DNA of 64,000 bases from Capitulum mitella (Eukaryota; Arthropoda; Thecostraca; Pollicipedomorpha; Pollicipedidae): NCBI GenBank assembly GCA_030062745.1, contig CP099854.1:5091801-5155800 (forward strand). The letters are read 5' to 3'. The position numbers and the translations under genes are program-made. Shown here in pieces: positions 33,253-45,600 of this stretch (position 1 is the first letter of the stretch; the number at the start of each line of letters is the position of its first letter). The notes under the pieces are model-generated. The model was not told where the DNA came from. It searched no databases and worked only from the letters and a program-made list of their open reading frames with translations.

Positions 33253-33443
33253 ACGGCGGCGCTGTTCCTCCTCCTGATGGCGGCGCTGCTCCTGCTCCTG
33301 ATGACGGCGCGCCTCCTGGTCGCGCCACTCCCCGCCGCCGGCCGCGCCACGATCGTCGCCCCGCGCGTACTGCGGCGAGACTGGCGCGTGCTGCGTCGAG
33401 ACTGGCGCGCGCTGCGGCGAGACTGCCTCGTGCTTCGGCGAAA
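33158..33443 (-). CDS. CAP: CAP exon with Arg/Gln-rich coiled segment and polyQ
   Basis: This exon matches the SORBS segment before SH3-1, where vertebrates have FIRRRHDDKEKLL and QEEADIAARRHTG. Here it reads EWRDQEARRHQEQEQ, then a polyQ stretch with a few Leu, then DQERRRHGDFF. The donor TTCAC|GTGAGT leaves two bases that complete a Thr codon with the next exon ([19 protein letters not shown]), so the join to 29115 is in phase. The start is uncertain: four acceptor-like AGs occur at exact 21-bp steps (exon starts 33443, 33422, 33401, 33380), all in the same phase. The four encoded heptads resemble VSPQRAP. The polyQ is encoded mainly by CAG with some CAA and CTG, so its length may vary between individuals. 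Confidence 0.82.
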
Positions 33444-36400
33444 CTGCCGCGGGGACGCACGCGGCGCCGTCAGAGCGAACAGCGGCGACAGCGAGACGAC
33501 AGTCCGCAGCTGCCGATCGACAGCGAGCTGTTCGCGGGCGATCTCGGTAACGCCTAACCAGTATCGCCCCACAACGGGCACGAATGCAACGATGTGGGTT
33601 AGAACAATCTGGGATGCGGGCCAACGTTGTGACGGTAGATGACGTTACACACGTGGCAATGAGCTCTTCCTAAAAATTTTAGGCAGCCTTCTTCCATTCG
33701 TCACATCGTTCGTAACCAATTCAACACGATACTGAAAGAGCGCTGACACGTAAGCCACCAAAACAGCTGTCTGCTCCGAGAATCGCCTGAGCACGGCTAG
33801 GAAGGGCTAGTCGTCCGCGTAGGGCAGTCGCCAGCGTCAGGTATCTCAGGGCATTTTCCGCGAACGTGCGCGGCGTAGGCGAAGGAAACAGACAGAGTAA
33901 AGCAGCATCGGTCGTGACGACACAAAGCATTATACAGCAGACCGGGGAGGGGGGGGGGGGCGGATGACGTCGCGGGCGGGCAGCACGTCCCCTCCCCCAA
34001 CATCACGGGCCTAATGAAAGGGGCAAGGGACCATGGCCCCTTGGGAGGCTGGAAATTTTACGTCTCTTTTGTGCACTAACAATAAAATAAACAACACTTT
34101 CCGGACTTTGGAAACAAAGTGACCGAAATCCGCAAGCATGCAGTTTTGAGGTGTCAGGTTTGTCCTGGCCCCCTCCTCGGCGAAAATCCGGCTACTCCCT
34201 TGACCCACACACACATCACGTGCTCCGGGGAGCTGCGGCCGGCTTTATTTGAGGCGTGAGGGCGCCTCTGCACTCGAGCCATGCAGGGGACAAAAGCGAG
34301 CGTCACAGCTTAGTTAGGTAGCGGGCGCAGACAATGTACGACACGGTGTCTCGAGCAAACTGCTGAATTCATTCTAAAATGGTGTCCGTTACATGACCTT
34401 CAAAATATGTGCTCAAGGTCATCACCTACGCCGGTGCGTTTGGTGCCCAGCCGGTCTGTGACGTGAATAGACTTGTGCTTGATTCCACTTAGGGGGGAAT
34501 CGATTCCGGAATCCGACTCACGGCTTGCTGAATGAGTTTTGACTGATTCAACGCGGTTTTCCAATACTGAACCGATTGCGATTCCGACCCAAAGTATGTT
34601 GATTCCGCGACCGATCCCGCTACGAGCTAATGCCACTGGAATCGGCCAGTTCTGATTCCGTAGACAACCGCATGACTCAACTCCGACTAATTTAGACACA
34701 TATCAATGGAATCGATTCCTATTCTGATTGACTGGAACATGACCCAATTCGGAATCGGTTCTGATTCCAATGAAATCGAGCACAAGGCTGGTTCTGAAAG
34801 CCAAAAGACATGGCCCGCACTGCGTGAGTTCGCACACCAAAAAGCTTTAATGGGTCTGCGCGCGCGCGCCAACACGTGCACCGGCAGGAGCCTCCGTGGC
34901 GCGCGGACGCCGGCGGCGGCCGACCTTGACCTCGGCCGACCCGGCCGTGGCGACTCACTCATTGGCCGGTCCGGGATGGCGCCTGTCGACTTCGACTTGG
35001 AAATCGGACCAATCACCGGCTCTACCGACCGAGTCACGTGATTAGACACCGGTTCTACCGACCGAGTCATGTGATCAGGCACTGGCTCTACCGACCGGGT
35101 CACGTGATCAGGCACCGGCTCTGTCGACTATGTCACGTAGTCCGACACCTACTGAGGCAGTCACGTGACTTCCAATCGACAGCAGCCGAACTCTACCGGG
35201 AAACACATGATCAATTAGTGAGAGTTCCGCGGTCTACCGGACGAGTCACCGTCATCAAGCACCGAGCGTCAGTGACCTCCTCCGAGACTGTCCCTGCATC
35301 AACCCCGTCTCCCAGGTCTGTGACGCCGGAAAATGGCTGCCTCCGGGCCCAGTACTGAGGCACTGAAAATACTTCACCAGCCGTCCAATCTCCTGGGTAT
35401 GCACTCCTTCCCTTAAACTGCGCCTTAGTGTTTTTGTTGGTTCTCTGAACACCGTGCATGGCATGCCGTCCCGACATTTGAAGTGTTCCATCGCGTGTCT
35501 TCACCATACTTTTTCACGGATTTCGACAAACATTCGGAACACAAAGCTAGAATAAGTATATATTTAACCCACAACTCACCACGCGATATCCCATAAAAAG
35601 CCATTCGTTCGACGGCTTTAGTGTGTAAATATTGTTAAATATTTACAATGCTTGCCGGTGAAAGTCGCCCCTGCCGGTCTCCACAGTTCCAACACCTGGT
35701 CCGGGCTGTACTCTCACCTCACGGCCAGCTCGGTGGCGCGGATCTCATTACTACACCGTATAGCGCAGCATATGACGGAACTCGGCCGGCCAGGTTCCTT
35801 TTAAACGAATTTCTGGAGGCATTTCCCGTCTTTCGTGGTCATTCTGGAATAACCTTCAAACGGCAAACGCTAATGGGTTCAAATTTCTAGTGCGCTATCT
35901 GAACAACATAACCATCTTGACAAGGGAGAGATGATCAAGTCACCATAGGTCAGATCATATGACGGCATAACCTGAATCATAAGCAAGCTTTTTAGACACT
36001 GCTACATTGCAATATCTGTCTTTTGGTTGGGCGTGGCTTGCAAGAAGCTCATCAGGGATTAAGCAAAAAACCAGGTATAACGTCACGTCAAGTCGAGTGA
36101 CCTCAAACGAGGTCAACGGCTGGCAGCAGCCAGGTCTGAAGTATCGATTTAGCGTCTTTTCTGAAACAAGTCTACCTCTGGCGACCAGTGGATTTCGGAT
36201 ACAGAGAAACACTGCCATTTTCGACCTAGTCCAGAAATCCTATATCACCCACACATAAAACGTACAGGGCCAGGTTATGACCTAATTCAGCATCTCAACC
36301 TATGTTTATCTGCGGCCCGTTTTCGCAAAAAAATTGTAGCAGTTAACTAAGCTCAATGAATACCAGATATAGCTATTGTAGACCATTCTTGTCTTGTCAG

Positions 36401-37264
36401 TCTGCTTCTGAAGCTGTTCGCAAATAACTCAAGTTTAGGGCACAAGACCTGGAGTGCGGTGTCATCGATGACAGTCAGGTCAACAGATGAGATAAACGCA
36501 CGTCGGGCCTGAACGGCTCATTGTAGCGTCACTCACCCTACCCTGCACAGTAATGCTTTTTTCATCTTTGAAAGGCGGTAGGGAAACAATGATTTAATGT
36601 CTGCAGACTGCAGCATCACTCACTATCGGTAAGATGCCCTGTGGGACGCATGACGAGCATGATACTCGTTGTTGCCTACATCACTATTTTCCCTTCATGG
36701 ATTTTGCAAAAAAGGATATGTATCGACTTTCTTAAGCATACTGCATCTGAAGAATGCAAACGTTACGCGCACCCACGATAATGTTCGCCGTCATTACTGA
36801 GCGGCTCAAAAACACCCGTCGAAAAACAGATCTACGGTGTGTGAGAGTGAAAACATCACACGGAATAGCTACGTGGAAGAACGAGCCTGCAAGCTAATAT
36901 ATCCCAAACGAGCACATCTAAAGTTTAAAGAAACCAGCCATCTTCTGACGAAAACTTGGCATTTCGGTGTCCCTGTGGCTGCGAAGTTATTAGCCCCCAG
37001 GAACAGCTGTGGCCGGGCCAATCCAGGCCGCACGGCGGATCAACTCGATTTCTTTTTCTTTGGGTGGCTAGGCAGAAACCAGACACCAGCTTACCCAAAC
37101 AGCGAAGCCATCTACTTACCAAATCGCCCAAACGGCAGCTATTCGGCTCCCGTGCGCGTCCTGGCTACGTTACCACCGGCCATTCAGCATAACGGTCCGA
37201 GGTCACTGGCCAACTGGCAAGGCAGGGTCCCCAACGCTCAACGTTCGCAGCCGATTCCCCTTAC
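33444..37264. other. CAP intron between polyQ exon and giant exon
   Basis: No further exon recognised. Positions 34480-34790 are rich in GGAATCGATTCC-like palindromes. A 35030-35180 array carries E-box motifs. A G run lies at 33950-33961. The rest shows nothing I can name. Confidence 0.4.
35025..35175. promoter_or_regulatory. Tandem array with CACGTG E-boxes
   Basis: About four units of CTCTACCGACCGAGTCACGTGA type, with period near 33 bp. CACGTG or one-base variants occur near 35036, 35068, 35100 and 35163; the last is the palindrome GTCACGTGAC. Such sites are bound by bHLH-zip factors (USF, Myc, TFEB families). The site lies in a CAP intron, and function is inferred only. Confidence 0.45.
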
Positions 37265-40200
37265 CTTTCCACGTAACGTTGCGCTTCCTTGTGCGCCACC
37301 GGTTGTAGGCCCTCACTGCGCATGCGTCACAATGCCAGCGACGACTGTCGGCGTACGGCTGAAACCCGAAGTGCGTCGGGCGCCGACAGGCGGCGCTAGT
37401 GGCGCGGGCGGGCGGGACGTAGCGGCCGACGGGCCGATGGATGGACCAATCGCGTGGCTCGCCGGCCCAGGCCGGCCGTCTACCATTGGCCGACGGAGCG
37501 GCGTGGGCGTGGCACGGCAGTGGCGTCGAGGTGATGAGAGGCGCGGCGCTGAACGAGGGCGCCGAGATGGGCCGGAACTGGCGGGCCGCGTCGCCGCGCT
37601 GTCCGCGGGCCGGCGCGGCGGCGGCGGCGGCGGCGCCGGGCGGCCGGCCGCGCTCGGCCATCACGTCCAGCCGGCCCAGGTCGCGCGCCAGTCGGACCGA
37701 CCAATCGGCCGGCGTCGGCTCCTCTGCGCCGTCCTGCAGCTGTCGCTTCAGCCGGTCCACCTGGCCGCGCCGCACGCGGCGCAGCGTCTCGCGCTCGCGC
37801 TCCACGAACGAGCGTAGGTGGTCGAGCTCCTCCTGCTCGCTGGTGGGCCGCCGCAGTCGGCGCTGCAGCTGTACGATCTTGCTCAGGATGCGCGTGCGCG
37901 AGATGTAGGCGCCCAGCTGGCGGAGGTTGCGCGGCGGGCTCCAGCTGCGCGGCCGCGCGCCGCCGCCGCCGCCGCCGCCGTCCGACTCGAAGCGGCGCGC
38001 CAGCGTGCGGACGGCGCCCGTCGCCGGCAGCTGCGGCAGGCTAGCGGCGCGGCTCAGGCGCGGCGCCGGCACCGGCCGCCGCGGCAGGAAGCGGCCCGAC
38101 TCCAGCAGCTGCCGCATCCGGCGCACTTCGCCCGGCGGCGGGGGCGGCGAGCCGCGGCCGCCGACCGCCGGCCGCGGCGGCGACGCGCTCGGCAGCCGCA
38201 CGGGCAGCCCGCCGCGGCGCGGCGGCGAACGGCTGGCCGGCCGCCGCGGCGGCGAGTACGACCAGCCGCGGCCGACCGGCGACGCCGAGCGCGAGCGCGC
38301 GAAGTCGTCGAACGCGCGCCGGAAGTCGTCCTCGTACCGGAGGACGTCGTGTTCGCCGAGCTCGTCGCGCCGGCCCAGCTCCACGGACGAGGCGGACCGT
38401 TCCGGCACGTAGTCGGGCGAGAGGAAGCGGCGGCGGCCTCCGCCGCGGCGGCCCGGCGCCGGCAGGGAGCTGAACCGGCCGGCCGCCTCCGCCGACAGGC
38501 TGCGCGGCGAGTGGCGCCCGCCGGCGCACTCGGCCGCCGCCGCCGCCGCCTCGCGTTCCCAGCCGTACACGGCGCGCGGCACGCCGCCGCCGGCGGCGGC
38601 CGGCTCCGGCCGCTCAACCACCGTCTGCACCGACGACTGCGAGCCGAGGCCGTTGCCGTTGGCGTCGGCGTCGGCGGCGGCCGGCGGCGGCGACTCGGCC
38701 GCCGCCAGCGGGCGCCGCAGCCGCTCCAGCCGGCGCTGGCGCAGCCGCTCGGAGCGCTCCACCAGCTGGCGGCGCTCCTCTGCCGTGAGCGCGGCGCGCG
38801 GCAGCGAGCGGGCGCGCTCACGCTCGGGCGTCAGCACCAGCAGGAACTCGTGCGCCTCGGCGCGACGCTCGCCGTCTTCCGAGAAGTCCACCGAGTAGCA
38901 GGTGCGCGGCGAGCCGGCCGACGCCGCCGGGCTGGCGCTCTTGGAGCGCGACTCGCGCGCCGGCCGCGGCGCGAACCGGTCGGCCACCTCGCGTGACAGC
39001 GCCAGCGACAGCCGGCGCCGCTCGGCCTCGCTCGGCGCCGGCTCGGCGCGCGCCGGCGGCGGCCGGGCGGCGCCGGGCGCCGGATCGGCCGGCCGGCGCG
39101 GCTCGCTCTGGCTGCGCGGCGACTGCAGGCTCGACTGCGAGCCGTAGATGCCGGTCAGCCGGTCCTTGATGCTCTCCATCTGGCCGGCCGAGAGCGAGCT
39201 GCGGGAGCGGCGCACGCCGGGGGCGCGCGGCGGCGCCGGCTCGGCCCGCTGTGGCTCGTCGAACTGGCGGCGCAGGTCCTCCACGGAGCGCCGGCGCCAC
39301 TCCAGGCTGCGGTCGCCGCACCACTTGCCGCTCAGCCTGCTGGAGAACCTGGTGTAGAACTCGCAGCGGCGCTGCGCGGCATCCAGCTGCTCGCAGATGC
39401 GTTTCATCTCGGACAAAGCGCGCTCCTTCGCGCGGATGCGGCGCCAGGCTTCGTAGCTGGGGAAGGCGCGCCGGCCGGGCACGCTGCACTCCTCCGGTGA
39501 GCCGCTCCAGCTCCATCAGCCGCTCCAGGCTGTGGTAGTGGCGCTGCAGACGGCAGAAGTGCGGCGACTTCCGGCTGGCGCGCAGCAGGCGCATCACGTA
39601 GCGCCGGTACCGCAGCGGGTCCACGTACGGGCTGGGGCTCAGCTCGCGCGCGCTGCGAAGGCTCTCCAGGCTGCGGCTGAGCGGGTGGCGGCGCGGCGCC
39701 GGCTCCGGCGGCCCGTCCAGGCCGCGCGACACCGAGCCGCTCAGGCCGCGCACCAGCGGCGGCGACTTGAGCGCCAGCTCCGGGCTGGAGAGCGTGCTGC
39801 GCAGCCGCTCCAGCCGGTCCACGGCGTCGCGGACCGGCGACGGCCGCCGCCGGTCCGCCTCCAGACCGGCCACCAGACGCTCCAGGTGCTCGAACTTCTC
39901 GCGCAGCGCGGCGGTCAGGCCGCGCGGCGGCCGCATCGCCACGTACGCCGACGAGCGGAAGAGGCGGCTGGTGCGCCGCGGCGGGCTGCCCTCCATGCTG
40001 CCGTAGCCGGTCTCGGTGCTCGTGGAGAGCACCTTGCCGGGCGACGGCGCGCCGCCCGAGCGCGGAGACGACTCGGCCGAGCCGCCGGCGCGCGCCGGCC
40101 GCGGCAGCGTGGCCGACCTGCGCGCGGAGACTGGCTGAGCGCGGCCGCCCGGCTGGCTGGTGCGCGCGTGCGAGGCAGCGTGCGCGCTGCGGGGCGCGCC

Positions 40201-42243
40201 GCCGCCGCCGCCGCCGCCGACCTGGCCGTGCGGGCAGACGGCGGTGGAGCGGACGGTGGCGGCCCGGGTCAGCGGGCGGCCGCGCGCCGCCGCCGCCGGC
40301 GCCGGCCGGCTGGCGAAGCTGCGCGCCCTGACCACGGCGCGGCCGGCGGCGGCGGCGGCGCGCGCCGCCTCGTGCTGGCGGTCGTGCTGGCGCGGCGTGC
40401 TGGTGCGGCCGTAGCTGGAGGTGAAGGTGGGCCGGCCGTAGCTGGCGGCCACCAGCGACGGCGAGGAGAGCGCCGGCCGGAGGGGCGCCGTCGCCGGCCG
40501 GCCGGGCCGCGCCAGGCTGCTCGGCGGACTGTAGACGCGCCCGCCCGGCTCCGTCAGGACCCGAGCCGCCGCCGGCCGGCCGCCGCCGCGCCACGAGCGC
40601 ACCGTGCTCTTGGACGGCGAGCTCACCGACGAGCTCACCGAGCTGGTCTTGGACGAATCGGCCGTCTTCGTCGGCGACGACGGCGGCGAGCTGGCGCTGC
40701 GCGCCGCCGCCGCCGCCGGCGGCGTCCTTCGCGCCGACACCGACCTCGTTGGCTGCGGCCGGGCGGCGGCCGGCTCGGTGGCGTCAGCGCGGCGCGGCTC
40801 GGAGCGCGAGCGAGGCGCGTTCCAGCCGCGCTCGCGACGCCGCCGCTGCTCGTCGTCGCTCTCGGAACGCGGCCGGCCGGCGGCGGCGCGTCGCTGCCGG
40901 ATGGTGCGCCGCGCCGGCCGGCCGGCGGCCGGCGCGGCGGCGGCGGCCTCGCGGCGGGAGCGGCGGCCGCCAACCGCCCGGCCGCCGCCGCCCGGCGACG
41001 GCTCGCGCTGCCGGCCGACCGCGCGCGGCGCCGACCGCGACCGGCCGCCGTCCGGGGCTCCGTCTCCGCCGTCTCCGCTCGACTCCTGGCTGTCTCCGAG
41101 GTCTCCGACCGGCTCCTGCGCCGGCCGCTCCGGGCCGCGGGGGTCCGGCGCGCCGTCGCGCTCGCCGACCGCCCTCTCCAGCTCGGCGGTCTCGATGGCG
41201 TCGACCGTCTGGCGGACGCGGCCGTCCAGACCCAGTATGTCGCGCGCCGCTGGCGAGTAGCGCACCTGCACCAGCAGCTCGGCCTCGGAGCCGGCCGCCG
41301 ACGGCAGTCGCACCACCGAGCGGCGCGTCTCCGGCTCCGGCGGCTCCTCCTCCGGCTCCTGTGGCTCCTCCTCCGGCTCCTGTGGCTCCTCCTCCGGCTC
41401 CTGTGGCTCCTCCTCCGGCTCCGGCGGCTCAAGAGGGTCCCCGGCCGTCTCCGCTGTCTGTCCTGTCCGGTTACCGTTCACGTCGCCGTCGCCGCCGCCG
41501 CCGGTGTCGCTGCTGACGTTGTTGTCGCTGTGGTTGTTGATGTCGTCGTCGGTGATCTCCTCGATCCTGACGCCGCCGTCGCCGACGCTGAGCAGGCAGC
41601 TCCAGGCGGCATCCGTGGCGGCCCGGCCGGCGCGCTCCGCGTGCTCGAGCCGCTCCAGCTGGGCGCGGTCCTGCACGGTGAACACACTCTCGGTGACGGC
41701 GCGCCGCGCGTCCAGCAGCACCTCAGCCGGCCGCCGCTCTGACCGGAGACTGCCGCAGCGGCGCGGAGCCGAGCCGGACACCGAGCCGGCGCCGGCCGCG
41801 CGCAGGCTGGCCGAGCGGCGCGCCGGCCGGTCGCCGGTCGCCGGCGAGCGCGAGCGGCCGCGGCCGGCCGCCGGCGGCGGCGAGCGCGGCTCGGGCGAGC
41901 CGCGGGTCTGCGTCCACTTGACCAGGGTCGGGTTCCAGCGCGACTGCAGCCGCCGCGGCGGCGCCGGCCGCTGCCCGTCGCCCGGCCGCCGCAGCGACAT
42001 GGTGACGCGCGTGCGGGTGTAGCGAAGCCGCCTCCTGGCGCGCGGCTCCTCCTGCTCCTGCTCGGCGGCCGCCGACTGGCGCAGTGTGGAGTAGAGCGCA
42101 GGGTAGGTGGCCGTGGGCCGCTCTCGCTCCCGGTCTCTGTGCGGGAAGCTGTAGAGCTGCGCGCGCGGCACGCTGTACAGCGGCGAGTGCGGCAGGTCGT
42201 CCAGGTCGCAGCAGTACAGCGGGTTCTGGCGGTACACGGGCAT
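37265..42243 (-). CDS. CAP: CAP giant low-complexity exon (with one frame break)
   Basis: About 1,660 codons, read from ATG at 42243 to a strong donor (GGAAAG|GTAAGG) at 37265. The product is Arg/Ser/Pro/Ala-rich. It starts PVYRQNPLYCCDLDDLPHSP and has four EEEPQEP-type repeats (~270-300). Conserved-looking blocks follow: SPHFCRLQRHYHSLERLMEL (~890-910), FPSYEAWRRIRAKERALSEM (~923-942), RRCEFYTRFSSRLSGKW and LEWRRRSVEDLRRQF, then a coiled region (LRSFVERERETLRRVRRGQ). These resemble a large exon of arthropod CAP and sit where vertebrate SORBS2 has its neuronal exon. Around 39485-39500 the frame shifts between two overlapping open frames; there is no room for an intron, so an assembly indel is the simplest explanation. 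The end phase fits the polyQ exon. The start may be an acceptor (TTTCAG at 42260-42265) or a separate promoter. Confidence 0.75.
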
Positions 42244-42389
42244 GCCGGGCGGGCCGGCCCTGAAATGCCGCCGGCACCGCGTGACCTTTCGGCGACCTCC
42301 GGCGGCCGGGTCAAGGTCACGGCGACCCTGAGACGGCAAAGCAAGACTGTCTCGGCGGGCGTCTGGTCTCCAAGTCTCGGGTGGTCGTG

Positions 42390-42655
42390 ATCACTCCGGA
42401 AATGCCAGTGATCTCTCAGAAAACGATCAATGATCTCTCCGGAGATGCTCAGTGTTCTCTTAGGAAATGATCGATGGTCTCTCAAAAGGTGATCCATGGT
42501 CTGTCCAAAGACGACCAATGGTCTCTCCAGAGATGACCACTGGTCTCTCCAGATATGATCCATGGTCTCTCCACAGATGATCCATGGTCTCTCCAGAGAC
42601 GATCACTGGTCTCTCCAGAGATGATCACTGGTCTCTCAGGAGACGGTCAGCCGTA
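42390..42655. repeat. 22-bp tandem repeat upstream of the giant CAP exon
   Basis: About twelve units of GGTCTCTCCAGAGATGATCACT at 22-bp spacing (for example 42498, 42520, 42542, 42564). Units contain the short palindromes TCTCCAGAGA and TGATCA. Confidence 0.85.
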
Positions 42656-42659
42656 CTGT

Positions 42660-45600
42660 CGTGCTGGGACCGAAGCACCATTTCAGCCGGGCTCGCTCCT
42701 GCGCGTCCGACCCACGGTCAGCAGCCGACCGTGAGGCGTGCTCCATCTGTGCTCCACGATCGGCTCCGCCGGCTCTCCACTGGTGCTCCAATGCGCTCCA
42801 TTCACTCTCGATCCGTGCCACCACACCACGCCCCTCTGAGCTCCCTCGGTGAGCAGGTGAGGTGAGCGGACTCTCACAGGAGGCCACGGCCGTCGCCCTC
42901 CGCCGCCGTGCTGCTGTGCGCCGTGCTGTGCCGGGCTGTGCGGCGGGCAGGCGCCGTCCAGTGCTGTGGCCAGCTCGCCGCCCGCTGGCGCTCGCCGGTG
43001 ACGCATGCGCAGTGAGGCCGAGGCGGCGGGCATTCGGACATACAGAGGAGGCGGGGTGGTGGGGCGGGCGTGGGTGAGAGGAGGGCGGCACCTACCTGGG
43101 CCGAGGTGCAGCGCGTGAGACATGCCCGCGGGCGTGGTGGTGGCTGGTGTTGGTCCGGCTCGAGCGAGCAGCGGTCTCAAACGACCCGATTCGAAAGTCG
43201 ACTGTAGCTTTCAACACGTCCCTTTAAATTTGAAGCGGCACTGGGGACAGCCGTTTTCACAACGGAGTGTTTTTACTGTCAATACAATACAGTACAATAC
43301 AATACAATACTGCCCTGCGCTGCCGTCTCCCTTTGGTCTGCGTCCGGGCAGAACCGAAACGAGTCAAGGAACGACACCCCGTCAGCCCGCGGGCGTTTGA
43401 AATTCAGGGAAAAACGTGAAGCTGCCACGTCAGTGACCTTCCCTGGTGACGATATTTTAATATTTGATTTGCATGACAGGATGAAACACATCCAGAAACT
43501 GGACTTTTTATCAACGAAAAGACGGCACGTTATTTACTTTTCCCGATAATGATTATTTTCATGCGTTCCATGTTTGAATTACATGACAGGACCACAAACC
43601 ATGATCAAAGATACCAATTTTTATCACTGAAAAGATGCCACCATTCAGGCCTTGTTTTGCAGCCGGAGACCGGCCGGAGGATCTTTGAAAACTACTGCTG
43701 CTGCGGGAGACAGATTCATACCCATGTTTTCCTCTTCTGACCGCAAGGTTAAGGGTCATCTTAAACGTAGGGGTAACAGGCGTTGCACCGGCGATAACCA
43801 AGCTTCAAACGACACCATGGCAGCGTAAACGAGCCGCAGGACCGGGAAACACAGCTCCCAGGCTATTTTTTGGGAATGACCACAATACATCCAGCCCCAG
43901 GTTTTGGCGTCAGGGCCCTCAAATGCTCGGATCTCACGCGCTTGTACGATTTGGCCTCTTCAGTTATCAGATATTAGATATAAGACCAGATATTAGATTA
44001 GATATTGACACCAGACGAGATGATATTAGATAGTCCTGCATATTTCTTTGCAAAATGAGGAAAACCGCCACAGATCTGAACTTAAATCCAGCACTTACTG
44101 GACGACTTTAACCATGACGTCCAGAAAGCCGGGAACACCGCATTCGGAGACAACGACAGTCGTCCGCTGAAGCCGACGGCTGCGTGTGCAGGCCGATTGG
44201 GCCGGAGCAATTTAACTGGATTGCCATCCACGCAACAGGCGGGCTCCCGTCAAACGCAGGCGGGGCCGGCACCCCGCCTGTTCCGAACATGGCCGATGAC
44301 CCGGCTGACTGCAGACGTGGCGTGTTCTGTGGGCCCCGCTCCCACCCGCACCTGTCGACGGGCGGCGGCTAAACACGGCGCCCGAAAACCCGGCCCCGAC
44401 GACGCCACTCGGCTCGGCTGTCGGACGAGTGTGTCGCCCGGCAGCAGGACGCGTCCAGGCTGTCTCCGCCACCCCGCTGGCGCGCTCGCCCCGTGGCGCA
44501 CCGCCACGGGCCGCTCAAATTCCCAGGCGCCGCTTCGAAAAACTCACCAGACCGACAGCGGGTTTCGGCACGGCTTGGCCAGGGCCCATCTCCAGGGCGA
44601 AGGTCACAGGATAGGGAGGCGGTGACCGCCACAGCAGGTCGCAGCGGCCAGCCGCAGTCACACAACCCCGAGCTAAAGCACGCAGCACCTCTGACACGGG
44701 ACCCCGGCCCGTTCACCGCACTCTCAGGCGCCCGGCTGCTGACAGTGTTTCTCCCGAATGCAAGTGCCCGGCGAAAACTTGGCACGCGCGGCGGCTGTGG
44801 CAGGGGCGCCGTCAGCCAGCCGGGGAGAGCTGCAACCAAACGAACGCCAGGAATGGCAGCGCCATCACGGCTCGACAAAGCGGCCAGGCCACAGCAGGAG
44901 GGTGGATCACCGCCCGGAGTGGACGGCAGGACAGTGGTGACCAAGATCACTGCCCGGAGTGGACGGCAGGACAGTGGTGACCAAGATCACTGCCCAGAGT
45001 GGACGGCAGGACAGTGGTGACCAAGATCACTGCCCGGAGTGGACGGCAGGACTGTGGTGACCAAGACCACTTCCTGGAGCGGAGCGGCGGCTCCGTCGCG
45101 CCGCTGACGCCGCGCTTGCGCCAAAATCGCCAACCGCGCGGCGCCCCTCCACCAAGGTAAACAGAGGCCGGCGGCGACCGGCCACGCCCGGCCAAATCTG
45201 AGAGCCCCCTCGTCTGGACGGCTGTCGCCAGGCCCGGGGCGTCCCCCCCCCCGCCGCCCCTCCCCGCGGCGTCTCCGTACGGCCCCCGAGTGACTGTGCC
45301 GTGCCGAACCGACGCGTTATCGCGGGCCGCCGTAATGACGCCGATTATGGTCAGGCGACGAGGATGGCAGTTCGCCTGGTCAGTCTGTCCGACCTGCAGC
45401 AGCGGCTGTCCGACCTGTCCGACCTGCAGCAGCGGCTGTTTTTCCCACGACGCAGCCCGGCGCCAGCCACGTATCTCGTCCACCCCGTCTCAAACGAGCC
45501 GTGGGCGAGGTAACGGCAGGGAAGAGCACGGGCTAAGAACCCCACGCACATACACACCTCTCTGCCATTTCGAGTCTCAGTCTAGCAGCGTTGCCCAGGG

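Noticed and set aside
36837-37817. 326-codon plus-strand open frame
   Set aside because: Overlaps the coding end of the giant CAP exon on the opposite strand; no domain, and composition follows from the antisense of Arg/Ala-rich codons.
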